Positions 7,691 to 16,573 are shown, counted from the stretch's first letter. The stretch is 38,943 nt of DNA from Bryobacterales bacterium (GCA_003164035.1 PLRS01000103.1:12334-51276); one strand, 5' to 3'. Numbers and translations: made by a program. The notes: generated from the sequence alone by a model not told the origin.

Positions 7691-7754
7691 GACAGCCTGC
7701 TGGGAGGAGAGTCCGAACCTACTGTATGGAAATATACAGTAGCCGAAGGCTGTC
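7691..7754. promoter_or_regulatory. Nested palindrome between amt and the Crp/Fnr gene
   Basis: The outer arms GACAGCCT (7691-7698) and AGGCTGTC (7747-7754) are perfect inverted repeats. Inside them TACTGTAT (7720-7727) and ATACAGTA (7734-7741) form a second perfect palindrome around GGAAAT. The inner element looks like a protein operator; the outer arms could fold in RNA as an amt terminator or leader. No T-run follows. Confidence 0.6.
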
Positions 7755-7842
7755 TCTGGGGTGTGCCTGACTAACGCGAAGCGATCTTTTGTACTACGAT
7801 TACTATGACTGTTATTGGATGGCTGTTTTCAACGGAGGGGAA

Positions 7843-8526
7843 ATGGTCACTCTATCTTTCGAGCGGAGCGTACTGTCCGCGCTGGCCACCGAGTCCAGTG
7901 CGGTATCGCGCAGAATTGCCAAACGCGGCGTCGTCTACGCCGGAGGGAGCCGCGATGACAAGGTCTACCTGGTTGTCGCGGGACAGGTTAAACTTATCAT
8001 GCAATCGCCTGCCGGCAAGGAGTGCCTGCTGGGCATCCACACGACGGGCGACTTTTTCGGCGAGAGTTGTTTGTCCGGCGTTCCGCGGCATGAAACCGCC
8101 GTCGCCATGAGCAATATCGTCGTCAAGCAAGTTAGCGGATCGCGATTCCTGGCGCTGATGCTGGAATCCGGTCTCATCGGCGATCTGGTCCGGTACCTTG
8201 CGGGACGATTGTCCGAGCAGCAGCAACTCATCACCAACCTCGCCACGGCCGGTTGCGAATACCGGCTGGGGGTCGCGCTCTTACGGCTGTCAGAGAAGCT
8301 TGCATCGTGCGATTCCTATGGTCTGGCACAAAAGATATCGCATCAGGAGCTGTCGCAAATGGTGGGTACTACGCGACCGCGCGTCAGCGAGTTCATGCAG
8401 CGCTTCCGCGACCGCGGCCTGATCGACATCACACCCGATTCGCGGATATTGGTCAGAGAGCAGCTTCTCCGGCAGTACCTCGAGATGTGCGAACAAGAGC
8501 CTGGTTGGAGCGCCGCGGCTTGCTGA
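7843..8526 (+). CDS. Crp/Fnr-family transcriptional regulator
   Basis: 227 residues from the ATG at 7843, which has CGGAGGGG just upstream; an in-frame ATG at 7789 would add a Tyr-rich stretch unlike the family. Residues about 22-110 form the cyclic-nucleotide-binding-type beta barrel, with DKVYLVVAGQVKLIM and GDFFGESCL (70-77). The pocket has G73-E74 and R82, but the residue after R82 is His rather than the Ser of Crp, so cAMP binding is doubtful. A dimer helix spans about 111-135. The winged helix at 165-205 contains HQELSQMVGTTRPRVSEFMQ as helix-turn-helix. Fnr's N-terminal cysteine cluster is absent. It ends 86 bases before the injection-system sheath gene on the same strand and is therefore a candidate regulator of that locus. 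Confidence 0.92.
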   Translation: MVTLSFERSVLSALATESSAVSRRIAKRGVVYAGGSRDDKVYLVVAGQVKLIMQSPAGKECLLGIHTTGDFFGESCLSGVPRHETAVAMSNIVVKQVSGSRFLALMLESGLIGDLVRYLAGRLSEQQQLITNLATAGCEYRLGVALLRLSEKLASCDSYGLAQKISHQELSQMVGTTRPRVSEFMQRFRDRGLIDITPDSRILVREQLLRQYLEMCEQEPGWSAAAC

Positions 8527-8543
8527 AATAATTCCCAGGGGTT

Positions 8544-8557
8544 GTCCAATTCTGGAC
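8544..8557. promoter_or_regulatory. Weak palindrome upstream of the sheath gene
   Basis: GTCCA-ATTC-TGGAC lies 56 bases before the sheath start codon. It could be an operator for the adjacent Crp/Fnr-type regulator, but five-base arms are short and no good -35/-10 pair was found. Confidence 0.25.
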
Positions 8558-8612
8558 CGATAATTCCGGTCATCTCGTTTAGTCTGGTCGGAAGAAAACC
8601 GGAGGGTGCCAC

Positions 8613-10970
8613 ATGCCGCCTACTTTGACCTATCCAGGCGTTTACATCGTCGAAGCTCCGAGCGGTGTCCAAACGATTACCCCGACCGCCACCTCGATCG
8701 CCACGTTTTTCGGGCAAGCGTCGCAAGGGCCAACCAATACTCCGATCGAATGCGTGAGCTACGCCGATTACACACGGAACTTCGGAGCGGTAATTCCCGG
8801 CGGCTACCTGGGGCAAATGGTGCAGCAGTTCTTCGCCAACGGCGGCTCGGATTGCTTTGTGGTACGAATCGCCGGATCGAACGGGGGCACCGCCGCGCCT
8901 TCCGCAGTGACACTCAACAACGTAGCGGGAAATCCGGTGCTGACGGTGAATGCGGCCTCGCAGGGCACGTGGAGCAACAACCTGCTGGTGGTGGTCGATT
9001 ACGACACGCCTACTCCGGACGCCACCTTCAACTTGACGGCAATTTACCAGGGCACCGTGGCGCAGACGGAACCCTTCACCAGCCTTTCGATGGATCCAAG
9101 CTCACCGCGCTATGCGCCCACTTTCATCGAGCAGTCCTCGACCCTGCTGTCGATTCCCACGGCGCAGCCGAATCCGGCGACTGCGATTCCCGCCGGATTC
9201 AGCCAGATGCGATACCCATTCGCAGTAGCGAATTCCGACCTTATCGGACCGGCCATAGCGAAACTGATTAACAACGCTTATCCCGGCGGAACGGGCAGCA
9301 TCAACATCAGCGTGGATGGCGGGCCGGTGACGCCGGTGACCCTGACCGCGACGGGCGTAAACGCCGCTTTCGGCGGCCCGGGCGGCCTGGCGGCTTATGT
9401 GGAGCAGCAGATCAATAACGCGTTGGGAGTGTCCTCCAACACCAGCGTGACCGTTGGGGCGGATCAGCCAGGAGCGAATCCGATCTTTTTTCTGCGGTTG
9501 ACTTCGAGCGGCACCAAGAAAACCAGCGTCGCGGTGACGCGCGGGAACTCCAACGATCTGGCCTCGATTCTGATGGCCGGGGTGGATCAGGGCGGGATCG
9601 AGATTCCGAAATTCAGCGATCTGCGGCCGGCGCCCAACGGAACCACCTTCACCGCGTCCAACGCGACCACTTTCAAAGGCGATACGGCTCAGTTGATGAC
9701 CGAGTTGGCAGCGGCGGCCGTCGAGCAGGTGACCCAGATAACCGTCGGGGGACAAGTCATCCCGATCAGTTTGGGCGTAGCCGGCACGCCGTTCTACCAG
9801 GGCACGACCGCGACCGATTTCGATGGCATTCGCGAGAATCTGCAAACCATCGCCAATCTGATCAACAGCAAAGTGCAGGGTTGGCAAGCGTCGGTGGCAG
9901 GTTACCGCCTGACGATCGACGAAGTCCGGCCGAACGCACCGCAGGATACCGATTCCACTTTCGCCGTGGCCGCCGCCGCGGGCAGCAATGCCGCTCCTTT
10001 TGGGGCCGGTTTCAGCATCCTCACGGCTCAAACACCTTTGAGCGGCGGCAGCGACGGCGGGCTGATCCAGGCGAGCGACTACATCGGAGTGGAAGCCAGC
10101 CGCACCGGATTCTGGGCGCTCGATCCGGTGCCCCTTTTCAATTTGATGGTCCTACCCGGAGACGGGTTGAACAATGAGACGGACTGGCAGGCCGTGCGTA
10201 GCGCGGCGGCCGTATATTGCCAAAGCCGGCGCGCGGTTTTGCTGTTGGACGCTCCGGTGGGCTGGACCAAGAACGGCCTGCTCAACGCGCAGGCTTCCGA
10301 TGTGCAGAACTTCCGGGCGGCGATCGGCGCGCCGCAGGATTCGTGCACGGTCTTCTATCCACGCGTGCAGGTGAACGACAACGGCACGCTCCGCTACATG
10401 GGCGCTTCCGGAATGATGGCCGGACTCTGCTCGGCCACCGATTCGGCGCGGGGCGTCTGGAGCGCGCCGGCCGGAACGAATGCGGTGCTGACCGGGGTGA
10501 CCGGTCTGGAAGTGACCCTCACCGACAAACAGAACGGTATTCTGAATCCGCTGGCGGTGAATTGCCTGCGCAGCTTCTCGGTGGGATACGTAAACTGGGG
10601 CGCGCGTACCGTCGCCGGCTACGATAACACCCCGGACGACGATTATAAGTACCTGAACGTGCGCCGGTTTGCCTATTTTCTGGAAGACTCGCTGTACGAC
10701 GGCACTCAGTGGGTGGTGTTCCAGAACAACGCCGAACCGCTGTGGTCGCAGATTCGCATGAACGTAACGGCGTTCATGATGAGCCTGTTCAGCCAAAACG
10801 CGTTTGCCGGGACCACGCCGCAAACCGCGTTTTTCGTGCGATGCGATTCCACCACCACCACGCCCGACGACCAGAACAACGGAATCGTCAACATCGTCGT
10901 GGGATTTGCGCCGCTCAAACCGGCGGAGTTCGTAGTCATCACCATCCAGCAGATTTCAAACCTGAGTTAG
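8613..10970 (+). CDS. eCIS contractile sheath protein (Afp2/Pvc2 type)
   Basis: 785 residues, about twice the length of most Afp/PVC sheath subunits. The N-terminus TYPGVYIVEAPSGVQTITPT and the following GQMVQQFFANGGSDCFVVRI are typical of tail sheath proteins. The conserved C-terminal domain (about 485-785) includes RRFAYFLEDSLYDGTQWVVF, then NNAEPLWSQIRMNVTAFM, and finishes with VGFAPLKPAEFVVITIQQIS, the strand that links neighbouring subunits. Between them two segments, about 228-310 and 375-460, resemble each other (IN/TxSVDGGPVxPxxL-like start, then helix, then beta strands) and are probably surface-decorating insertions. The sheath surrounds the tube and contracts to drive it into the target. 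GGAGGG precedes the ATG. It is the only sheath gene in the cluster, whereas Afp has three. Confidence 0.96.
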   Translation: MPPTLTYPGVYIVEAPSGVQTITPTATSIATFFGQASQGPTNTPIECVSYADYTRNFGAVIPGGYLGQMVQQFFANGGSDCFVVRIAGSNGGTAAPSAVTLNNVAGNPVLTVNAASQGTWSNNLLVVVDYDTPTPDATFNLTAIYQGTVAQTEPFTSLSMDPSSPRYAPTFIEQSSTLLSIPTAQPNPATAIPAGFSQMRYPFAVANSDLIGPAIAKLINNAYPGGTGSINISVDGGPVTPVTLTATGVNAAFGGPGGLAAYVEQQINNALGVSSNTSVTVGADQPGANPIFFLRLTSSGTKKTSVAVTRGNSNDLASILMAGVDQGGIEIPKFSDLRPAPNGTTFTASNATTFKGDTAQLMTELAAAAVEQVTQITVGGQVIPISLGVAGTPFYQGTTATDFDGIRENLQTIANLINSKVQGWQASVAGYRLTIDEVRPNAPQDTDSTFAVAAAAGSNAAPFGAGFSILTAQTPLSGGSDGGLIQASDYIGVEASRTGFWALDPVPLFNLMVLPGDGLNNETDWQAVRSAAAVYCQSRRAVLLLDAPVGWTKNGLLNAQASDVQNFRAAIGAPQDSCTVFYPRVQVNDNGTLRYMGASGMMAGLCSATDSARGVWSAPAGTNAVLTGVTGLEVTLTDKQNGILNPLAVNCLRSFSVGYVNWGARTVAGYDNTPDDDYKYLNVRRFAYFLEDSLYDGTQWVVFQNNAEPLWSQIRMNVTAFMMSLFSQNAFAGTTPQTAFFVRCDSTTTTPDDQNNGIVNIVVGFAPLKPAEFVVITIQQISNLS

Positions 10971-10990
10971 TCGCGCACCGGAGAGAATCT

Positions 10991-11515
10991 ATGGGAACCG
11001 GATTTACCAAGAACGCCACGCGCATCGATCCCTATAAGAATTACAAGTTTCAGGTGAAGTGGGACGGCCATACGGTGCTCGGCGTGATGAAGGCCGGGCC
11101 GCTCAAGCGGACCACCAACGTGATCACCCATCGCCCCGGCGGAGCGAACAGCACGGATCACAAAACGCCGGGACGCACCCAGTACGACGGCGTTGTCTTC
11201 GAACGCGGTATCACCTGGGACCTCGATTTTGAAACCTGGGCCAACAAGGTCCATCCTTACGCGGGCGACTCTTCCATGGACCTGGTGAATTTCCGCAAGG
11301 AGCTGGTGCTGGAAGTGCTCGACGAAAAGGGGCTGGTAGCGCGGCGCTTTTTCCTGCATGGCTGCTGGGTCAGCGAATACACGGCCTCGCCGCAGTTGGA
11401 CTCCAGCGGCAACGCCATCGCGATCGAATCCATCAAAATCGAACTGGAAGGCTGGGAGCGCGACCCGCAATCGACCGAGCAAGACGAAAGCCAGGCCGTC
11501 CCGCAGAGTTCCTAG
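10991..11515 (+). CDS. eCIS inner tube protein (gp19-like; Afp1/5 type)
   Basis: 174 residues. The ATG at 10991 lies eight bases after GGAGAG and was chosen over an upstream in-frame extension that overlaps the sheath gene. It starts with DPYKNYKFQVKWDGHTVLGV, the typical first strands of tail-tube (gp19/Hcp-like) proteins, and continues with KTPGRTQYDGVVFERGITWD and, near the end, IAIESIKIELEGWERD. Tube proteins stack as hexamer rings inside the sheath and form the channel that carries cargo. Only one tube gene is present, so one subunit presumably builds the whole length. It follows the sheath gene by 20 bases, as in most eCIS loci. Confidence 0.95.
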   Translation: MGTGFTKNATRIDPYKNYKFQVKWDGHTVLGVMKAGPLKRTTNVITHRPGGANSTDHKTPGRTQYDGVVFERGITWDLDFETWANKVHPYAGDSSMDLVNFRKELVLEVLDEKGLVARRFFLHGCWVSEYTASPQLDSSGNAIAIESIKIELEGWERDPQSTEQDESQAVPQSS

Positions 11516-11535
11516 TTCGGGTGCGCAAAGGGCCC

Positions 11536-12345
11536 ATGTTCCCAACCGTCCCATTTCCGCCGATTCCCGAATGGCTGCCGATCGAAACGGCGGACCGGCC
11601 GGTGGCGCTGCGGACCTTCGGCAAAGACATGGGGGATCTTGCGGTGGAGTTCGCCGATGTCGAGAGGCCCCGGCTGGTGACGAGTCTGCTGGCGCGCTGC
11701 TCGGAAACGCGCAGCGGCAACCCGCCATCCGAGGAGGTGCTTTGGGAATTGCCGCTGGGCACCCGCATCGAGGCGATGGTGGCATTGGCCGGCGGCGACG
11801 CGGCGCGTCCGCTGGAATGGCGGGTTCGGTGCAGTCATGCCGGCTGCGGCGCGGAGGGCGAGTTGGAGTTGCACCCGGCGGAAATCGCGGCGCTGGCTGC
11901 TGAGGCATATCGGGAAAAGCTGGTGCCGATCGAAATCGGCTCGGGCACCGTATGGCTGCGCCGTCCCACCGGGGCCGATCAACAGCGGTGGCTATCGGAG
12001 GGCACCGCGCCCATGGCAGCCAGTCTATTTGTAGAGCCGCGGTTCGAAGATCTGGGCGTTGCCCTCGACGAGATTGGCGATTCGATCGACCAGGCGATGG
12101 ACGAGTACGACCCTCTGGTGGGCTTCCATCTCGAAGTGGGATGCGCCGAATGCGGGCGGCAGACGACGCAAGCGCCCGACCTCGTGGCGGCCGCGCTCGA
12201 ACGCTTGTGGCTGGCGCAGTTCGATCTCATCGAGCAGGTACATCGCCTGGCCGGTTACTATCACTGGACCGAGGAGGAAATCGCCAAACTGCCGTCGTGG
12301 CGAAGACAGGCGTATCTGGCGTACATGGACGGCGGTGAATTGTGA
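11536..12345 (+). CDS. gp26-like baseplate hub assembly protein with two cysteine pairs
   Basis: 269 residues from the ATG at 11536; a GTG at 11521 is an equally possible start, and neither has a good ribosome binding site. The C-terminal motif HRLAGYYHWTEEEIAKLP followed by RRQAYLAYM is the pattern of T4 gp26-like baseplate-hub assembly proteins, also found as DUF6760 in tail loci. Two Cys pairs, CSHAGCG near residue 103 and CAECG near 205, could form one zinc ribbon. It lies where tail assembly chaperones are encoded, directly after the tube. Its role is probably to help build the hub rather than to remain in the particle; this is inference from position and the motif. It overlaps the next gene by four bases. 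Confidence 0.7.
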   Translation: MFPTVPFPPIPEWLPIETADRPVALRTFGKDMGDLAVEFADVERPRLVTSLLARCSETRSGNPPSEEVLWELPLGTRIEAMVALAGGDAARPLEWRVRCSHAGCGAEGELELHPAEIAALAAEAYREKLVPIEIGSGTVWLRRPTGADQQRWLSEGTAPMAASLFVEPRFEDLGVALDEIGDSIDQAMDEYDPLVGFHLEVGCAECGRQTTQAPDLVAAALERLWLAQFDLIEQVHRLAGYYHWTEEEIAKLPSWRRQAYLAYMDGGEL

Positions 12346-13232
12346 GCCGGTATCTGGTTCAACTCGCCCGCCAGACCCGCTCGACGCTGAGACCGCCATC
12401 CAGTCTCCGGCTGGCGCCGCGCGCTCCGGCCATCGTCGAAGAGATTCACGAAGAGCGGCTGGTAGGGCCCGCGCCGGCGGCTTGGGAACCTGCGAGAACC
12501 GCCTCTCCAGCGCTGGAACAGGCACCGGCCCGAGCTCGTTTACCGGAGAAATTCACGACTCCGATTTCGCCGCCGCCGCTGCGGACACTGCCTACGGCGC
12601 CTCCGGTGGAGGATCGCCATTTCCAGCCCGCCAGGGAGCTAAAGGCGGATGCCCCGCCCGTGCTCACGCCGAAACCAGTTTCGCCGAAGGCGACCGAAGC
12701 AGCGCGGATCGAACGCCGGGAAACTTGGAATGGGTCGGCTTCGCCGATTACGGAACGGCGGTTCGCGCCCGCATCGCCGGAGCGACCCCTTTCACGGCCG
12801 GTATCGGCCAAAGCCGAGCCTCGCCCGCCTATCCCCTCGCAGGCGAGCCGCGAAATTTATCGCGAGATTCTGGAAACGACGGTGCACTCGGAGTCGTTCG
12901 TGGCGGATGACATCCGGCCGGCACCGAAAGAGCCACGGAGGATCGCCGAATACGCGATTCCCGAGCCGGTTCGGACCTGGCTCCGCCCGGCACCGGAACG
13001 GCCTGCTCCCATTCCGGCGCGAGCGCAATCGCCGGCGCCCGCGTCCCAACCGGCGCCTCGGCGCAACTTGCCGCCTGCGATCGATGTGAGCATTGGCAAG
13101 ATCGAAGTAACGATCGAGAGCGAGCCGCAGCCGCCGCTGCGCGCCGTACGCCGAGCCGAGCCGCGGGCCGCCGCTCCCCCACGACCGGCGCCGGCGGCGG
13201 GACTCCTGGCCCGCCAATACCTGGACCGCTGA
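12342..13232 (+). CDS. Pro/Ala-rich eCIS protein of unknown function
   Basis: 296 residues starting at a GTG that overlaps the previous stop (GTGA). More than a third of the residues are Pro or Ala, in a long disordered linker (about 25-245) with scattered Arg. Only the ends look ordered: an N-terminal SRYLVQLARQTR and, at about 277, IDVSIGKIEVTIESEPQPPL. The IDVSIGKIEV type of motif recurs in proteins at this place in other eCIS loci and may dock on the tube or sheath. I cannot assign a function. A role as a flexible length or cap adaptor is possible, but it lacks the long helices of a tape measure. Confidence 0.65.
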   Translation: MSRYLVQLARQTRSTLRPPSSLRLAPRAPAIVEEIHEERLVGPAPAAWEPARTASPALEQAPARARLPEKFTTPISPPPLRTLPTAPPVEDRHFQPARELKADAPPVLTPKPVSPKATEAARIERRETWNGSASPITERRFAPASPERPLSRPVSAKAEPRPPIPSQASREIYREILETTVHSESFVADDIRPAPKEPRRIAEYAIPEPVRTWLRPAPERPAPIPARAQSPAPASQPAPRRNLPPAIDVSIGKIEVTIESEPQPPLRAVRRAEPRAAAPPRPAPAAGLLARQYLDR

Positions 13233-13247
13233 CCGGGAGACTTTGCC

Positions 13248-14462
13248 ATGGCACTGATCGACACCGGCACAGCAATCGGCAGCGTCAGCCGTCTTCTCAA
13301 AAATGTCCTGACGAACGCGCTTACGAGCGCATCGCCGAGTCCCTCAATCAGCATTTCCCGGCCGGAGCCCGGCACCAGCGGCGTAGTTCCGCAGGGCGCG
13401 AGACTCAACCTGTTCCTGTACGAAGTCCAACTAGATGCCAGCTTGCGGAACGTGTCGCTCACTCCCGGCAGGCAGACGCCGCTGTGGCTGGTGCTGCGAT
13501 ACCTGCTGACCGCGTTCGATCAAAACGGCGACAGCGACACGGATGGAGCGCACGATATCCTCGGCCTGGCGATGCAGGCGCTGCTGGGGATGAACGAGAG
13601 CGGCGTGCTGGAGCAACTCAGCGGCAACAGACCGCTCACCGATAACCCGGAATCCCTGAAGGTGACGTTTGACGATGGCACGCCCGATTTGCTTTCACGC
13701 CTGATGCAAGGCCCCGATGACCGCTACCGGACGTCGGTGCCGTTCCAGATCCGGCCCGTGCTGGTGGCCACATCCGAACCTCCGTCGTCCATGCAATTAG
13801 TGGGGGTCAATTACCTCAGCGATACCATTATTGGCCAGGCCGGGGTGCGGAATATCCTGCTGCCGAGCCTGGGGCCATCGATCGAATCCGTGACGCCGGC
13901 GCAGGTGCAGCCGGGCGATGTGTTGACGATAACGGGCACGGGGCTCGGCGCCGACCAACTGGCGGTGCAATTCGGCGCCGTGCAATTGCCGGTCACAATG
14001 CAGCAATCCGGCACGCTTCGATGCGTGGTGGGCGGCGCGGCGCTAGATCCCACGAAACTCTCGGCCGGCAGCCAGCCGGTTTCGGTGGCGCAAACCATCG
14101 CCGCGGGCAAGACGCTTTTGAGCAATGCGCTATCGACGGCTCTAATTCCCCTGGTGACCGGCGTGACGGCCGTGGGGTTGCAGGCAGTATCCGCCACCAA
14201 TCCCAATGTGTACGGCGCGATCAAACTGACCGGGCAGTTTCTAGGTGGGCCGAGCGACTATGTCGAACTCGGGCTGCTGAACGCTACGGGGGTCGCTGAG
14301 GTCATTGACCGGGCCGATCCGAGCTTCGCGGCGCCCGCGGACCAAAGCGCGCAACAGGTGCTGATGCTGAGTGGGGAAGCCATCCCGCCGGGGACGTATA
14401 CCGCGGTTTTCAGGGTCAATGGAGCGCAATCGAAGCAGGCATTCCAGATCGATATGGCGTAA
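13248..14462 (+). CDS. eCIS sheath/tube terminator cap (Afp16/Pvc16, DUF4255) with IPT/TIG-like domain
   Basis: 404 residues. The first 190 match the DUF4255/Pvc16 N-terminal domain: PQGARLNLFLYEVQLDASLR, NVSLTPGRQTPLWLVLRYLL, DGAHDILGLAMQALLG and RYRTSVPFQIRPVLV. In Afp, this protein caps the distal end of the tube and terminates sheath assembly. Residues about 208-290 read like an IPT/TIG immunoglobulin-type domain (PSIESVTPAQVQPGDVLTIT, then GTGLGADQLAVQFG). The last 100 residues form a further beta-rich segment. Extra beta domains are common in longer Pvc16 homologues and would project from the cap. The gap of 15 bases to the previous gene and of 2 bases to the next supports one operon. 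Confidence 0.9.
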   Translation: MALIDTGTAIGSVSRLLKNVLTNALTSASPSPSISISRPEPGTSGVVPQGARLNLFLYEVQLDASLRNVSLTPGRQTPLWLVLRYLLTAFDQNGDSDTDGAHDILGLAMQALLGMNESGVLEQLSGNRPLTDNPESLKVTFDDGTPDLLSRLMQGPDDRYRTSVPFQIRPVLVATSEPPSSMQLVGVNYLSDTIIGQAGVRNILLPSLGPSIESVTPAQVQPGDVLTITGTGLGADQLAVQFGAVQLPVTMQQSGTLRCVVGGAALDPTKLSAGSQPVSVAQTIAAGKTLLSNALSTALIPLVTGVTAVGLQAVSATNPNVYGAIKLTGQFLGGPSDYVELGLLNATGVAEVIDRADPSFAAPADQSAQQVLMLSGEAIPPGTYTAVFRVNGAQSKQAFQIDMA

Positions 14463-14464
14463 TT

Positions 14465-16573
14465 ATGGCAACGGCAGTATCCAATATCGGAAGGGCGGCG
14501 CGGGCTGGCGAAGCGGTCTGGTTTACCCCTGGCCTCGACGTGCCGGATGCCTGGACGGCGCATTGGGTTCGCCAGGCCGTGCTGCGATTGCGCAGGGAGC
14601 TTTGCTGGGCCTGGCGACAGTCGCAGACGCCCGATCCGCTGACGGATGCGCTCGATCGTTCCCGGCTGCACGAGCAGCGGCTGGAGTTTTTCGAGCGCGA
14701 TGAGACCGCGCGCCACCTTACGGAGATCCTCTGGCAGGATGCGCCGCCGGCCCCGCCATCCGCGGTGCGCGGAACGCTCCCCTGGCTGGCGGGAGAACTC
14801 AGCCTCGCCCCGGCGGAGGTTTTTGCCACCGCGCTGATGCTGGTGCATAGCTGGGACGCCGCCGCCGCCGAAGTGATTGGCGCCGCGCAAGGCGATGGCC
14901 GGCGGTCCATTCCGACGCTGGGGCTGGTGCAGCGGCTCTGGGATGAACCCGGCGCGCTGGCGAGCCTGAACAGCCTTTCGCATCCCCTTTTCCGCCTGGG
15001 AATTTTCCGCGCGGATGCCCACGATGCCATCGACTGGCGCACGCCCATCACCATGCCCGCGCTCACTGCCAGGCGCCTGCTGGCGGCCGCGGACCGGCGC
15101 CGCGACGCCTTCACGGTAATCGGCGGCACGGCGGATGCCGCGGAACTGCCGGTGGCGGCGAAACTGGTGGCGTTGCGGGCGCGCGAGGCGATCGACGGAC
15201 CGCACGGCGTCCCGCTGCGGGCGTCATCCAGCCTGACGCACCCGACGGGCGCCGGCGTCAGAAGCTTGCTCGAAAGCTTTTCCGCCGTCACCGGCCGGCC
15301 GATATACGCGTGGAATGCGTCGCGTTCGGGCGCCGAACTTCAAACCGCGGCGGCGCTGTGCTGGCTGGATGGAGCGGATTTGTGTTTGCAACTGCAAGCG
15401 CCCAAAGAACCGCACGATGGTGCGGCCCCGCCTTTCAGCGGTATTCCGATTTACGTGTTGGGCTTCTGGGAGCAGGAGAAGGTGGAAATCCCGGGTTGGC
15501 GGATTTTGCCGGCGATCGACATTCCCACGCCCGATCTGGAATCGCGCTTGAACTGCTGGCGCCAATGTTTTTCCAAGGACACCGCGCCGCCCGACGACGC
15601 GCTCGAGGACTGCGCCTTTCGGTTTCGTTTCGATGCCGCGGGTATTCAGGAAATCGCCCGAACCCTGACGCGCGACCGGAAGCCGGTGACGGGCGAGGAA
15701 CTGGTTGCCGCTTGCCGTCAACGGACCGAAGCCGCGCCCGGCAACCTGGCCGCGAGAGTGAAGCCGCGATTCAAAAGCGGGGAACTGATTTTGCCCCCGG
15801 CGCAGGAGCGTCAGTTTGAGGAAATCGTAACGGCTATGCGGACCCTGTCGCGCGTTCACGCCCGTTGGGGCACGGGCCGTGTATGGGACGAAGCCGGGAT
15901 TTCGGCGCTGTTCGCGGGCGCTCCGGGAACCGGCAAGACCATGGCGGCGGAAGTGCTTGCGGCCAGGCTCGGCCTCCCGATGTTCCGCGTCGACCTTTCG
16001 CAGGTGGTCAACAAATACATTGGCGAGACGGAAAAGAATTTGCGCCGGCTGTTCGATTCGATGGAAGAGTCCGATTCGCTGCTGTTCTTCGATGAAGCCG
16101 AGTCGCTTTTCGGCCAGCGCATACAGGCGCGGAACGCCAACGACCGCTTTGCCAACATGGAAATCAGCTACCTGCTGCAGCGCATGGAGCGATTTCGCGG
16201 CGTGGCGATTCTGGCCACCAACCGGCGCAAAGACCTGGACGAGGCATTTCTGCGGAGGCTTCGCTTCGTGATGGAATTTCCGCTTCCCGACGCCCCCGAA
16301 CGAAAGCGAATCTGGCAAACCGGAATTCCGCCGGAAGTGGATGCGTCCGGCCTGGATTTCGACTTTCTGGCGCGCCAGTACGCGCTTTCCGGAGGCCATA
16401 TCCGCTCGATTGTCCTGCACGCCTGTTTGCAGAGCGCGGGCCGGTCGAGCGAGCGAAAACTATCGATGGAGACGGTGATGCTTTCGGTGAAGCGCGAGTA
16501 CCAGAAGCTGGACCGGACGTTGACTCGCGAGCAGTGCGGCAGATGGAGCGACGTGTTGGAGGAGGCGCGATGA
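14465..16573 (+). CDS. eCIS AAA+ ATPase (Afp15/Pvc15 type)
   Basis: 702 residues. The C-terminal AAA+ module has Walker A GAPGTGKT (485-492), the loop VVNKYIGETEKN (514-525), Walker B LLFFDEAE (539-546), sensor-1 Asn in ATNRR (about 586) and Arg residues at 597-598 in LRRLRF. A degenerate first module at about 262-360 has no Walker A but keeps the fold's strands, as in Afp15. The N-terminal 260 residues are helical and unique to the family. In eCIS this ATPase is needed for production or cargo loading of the particle and is not part of it. The start codon ATG is 2 bases after the cap gene stop. The end overlaps the next gene by an ATGA. Confidence 0.95.
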   Translation: MATAVSNIGRAARAGEAVWFTPGLDVPDAWTAHWVRQAVLRLRRELCWAWRQSQTPDPLTDALDRSRLHEQRLEFFERDETARHLTEILWQDAPPAPPSAVRGTLPWLAGELSLAPAEVFATALMLVHSWDAAAAEVIGAAQGDGRRSIPTLGLVQRLWDEPGALASLNSLSHPLFRLGIFRADAHDAIDWRTPITMPALTARRLLAAADRRRDAFTVIGGTADAAELPVAAKLVALRAREAIDGPHGVPLRASSSLTHPTGAGVRSLLESFSAVTGRPIYAWNASRSGAELQTAAALCWLDGADLCLQLQAPKEPHDGAAPPFSGIPIYVLGFWEQEKVEIPGWRILPAIDIPTPDLESRLNCWRQCFSKDTAPPDDALEDCAFRFRFDAAGIQEIARTLTRDRKPVTGEELVAACRQRTEAAPGNLAARVKPRFKSGELILPPAQERQFEEIVTAMRTLSRVHARWGTGRVWDEAGISALFAGAPGTGKTMAAEVLAARLGLPMFRVDLSQVVNKYIGETEKNLRRLFDSMEESDSLLFFDEAESLFGQRIQARNANDRFANMEISYLLQRMERFRGVAILATNRRKDLDEAFLRRLRFVMEFPLPDAPERKRIWQTGIPPEVDASGLDFDFLARQYALSGGHIRSIVLHACLQSAGRSSERKLSMETVMLSVKREYQKLDRTLTREQCGRWSDVLEEAR

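Noticed and set aside
7720-7741. LexA (SOS) box
   Set aside because: TACTGTAT...ATACAGTA resembles the E. coli box, but CTGT and ACAG are 10 bases apart instead of 8, and no lexA or SOS gene is nearby.
7691-7754. RNase P RNA-like segment (GGAGGAGAGTCCGAAC)
   Set aside because: Only about 16 bases resemble the P4-region consensus; the gene would need several hundred structured bases, and the area is occupied by the palindrome and coding genes.
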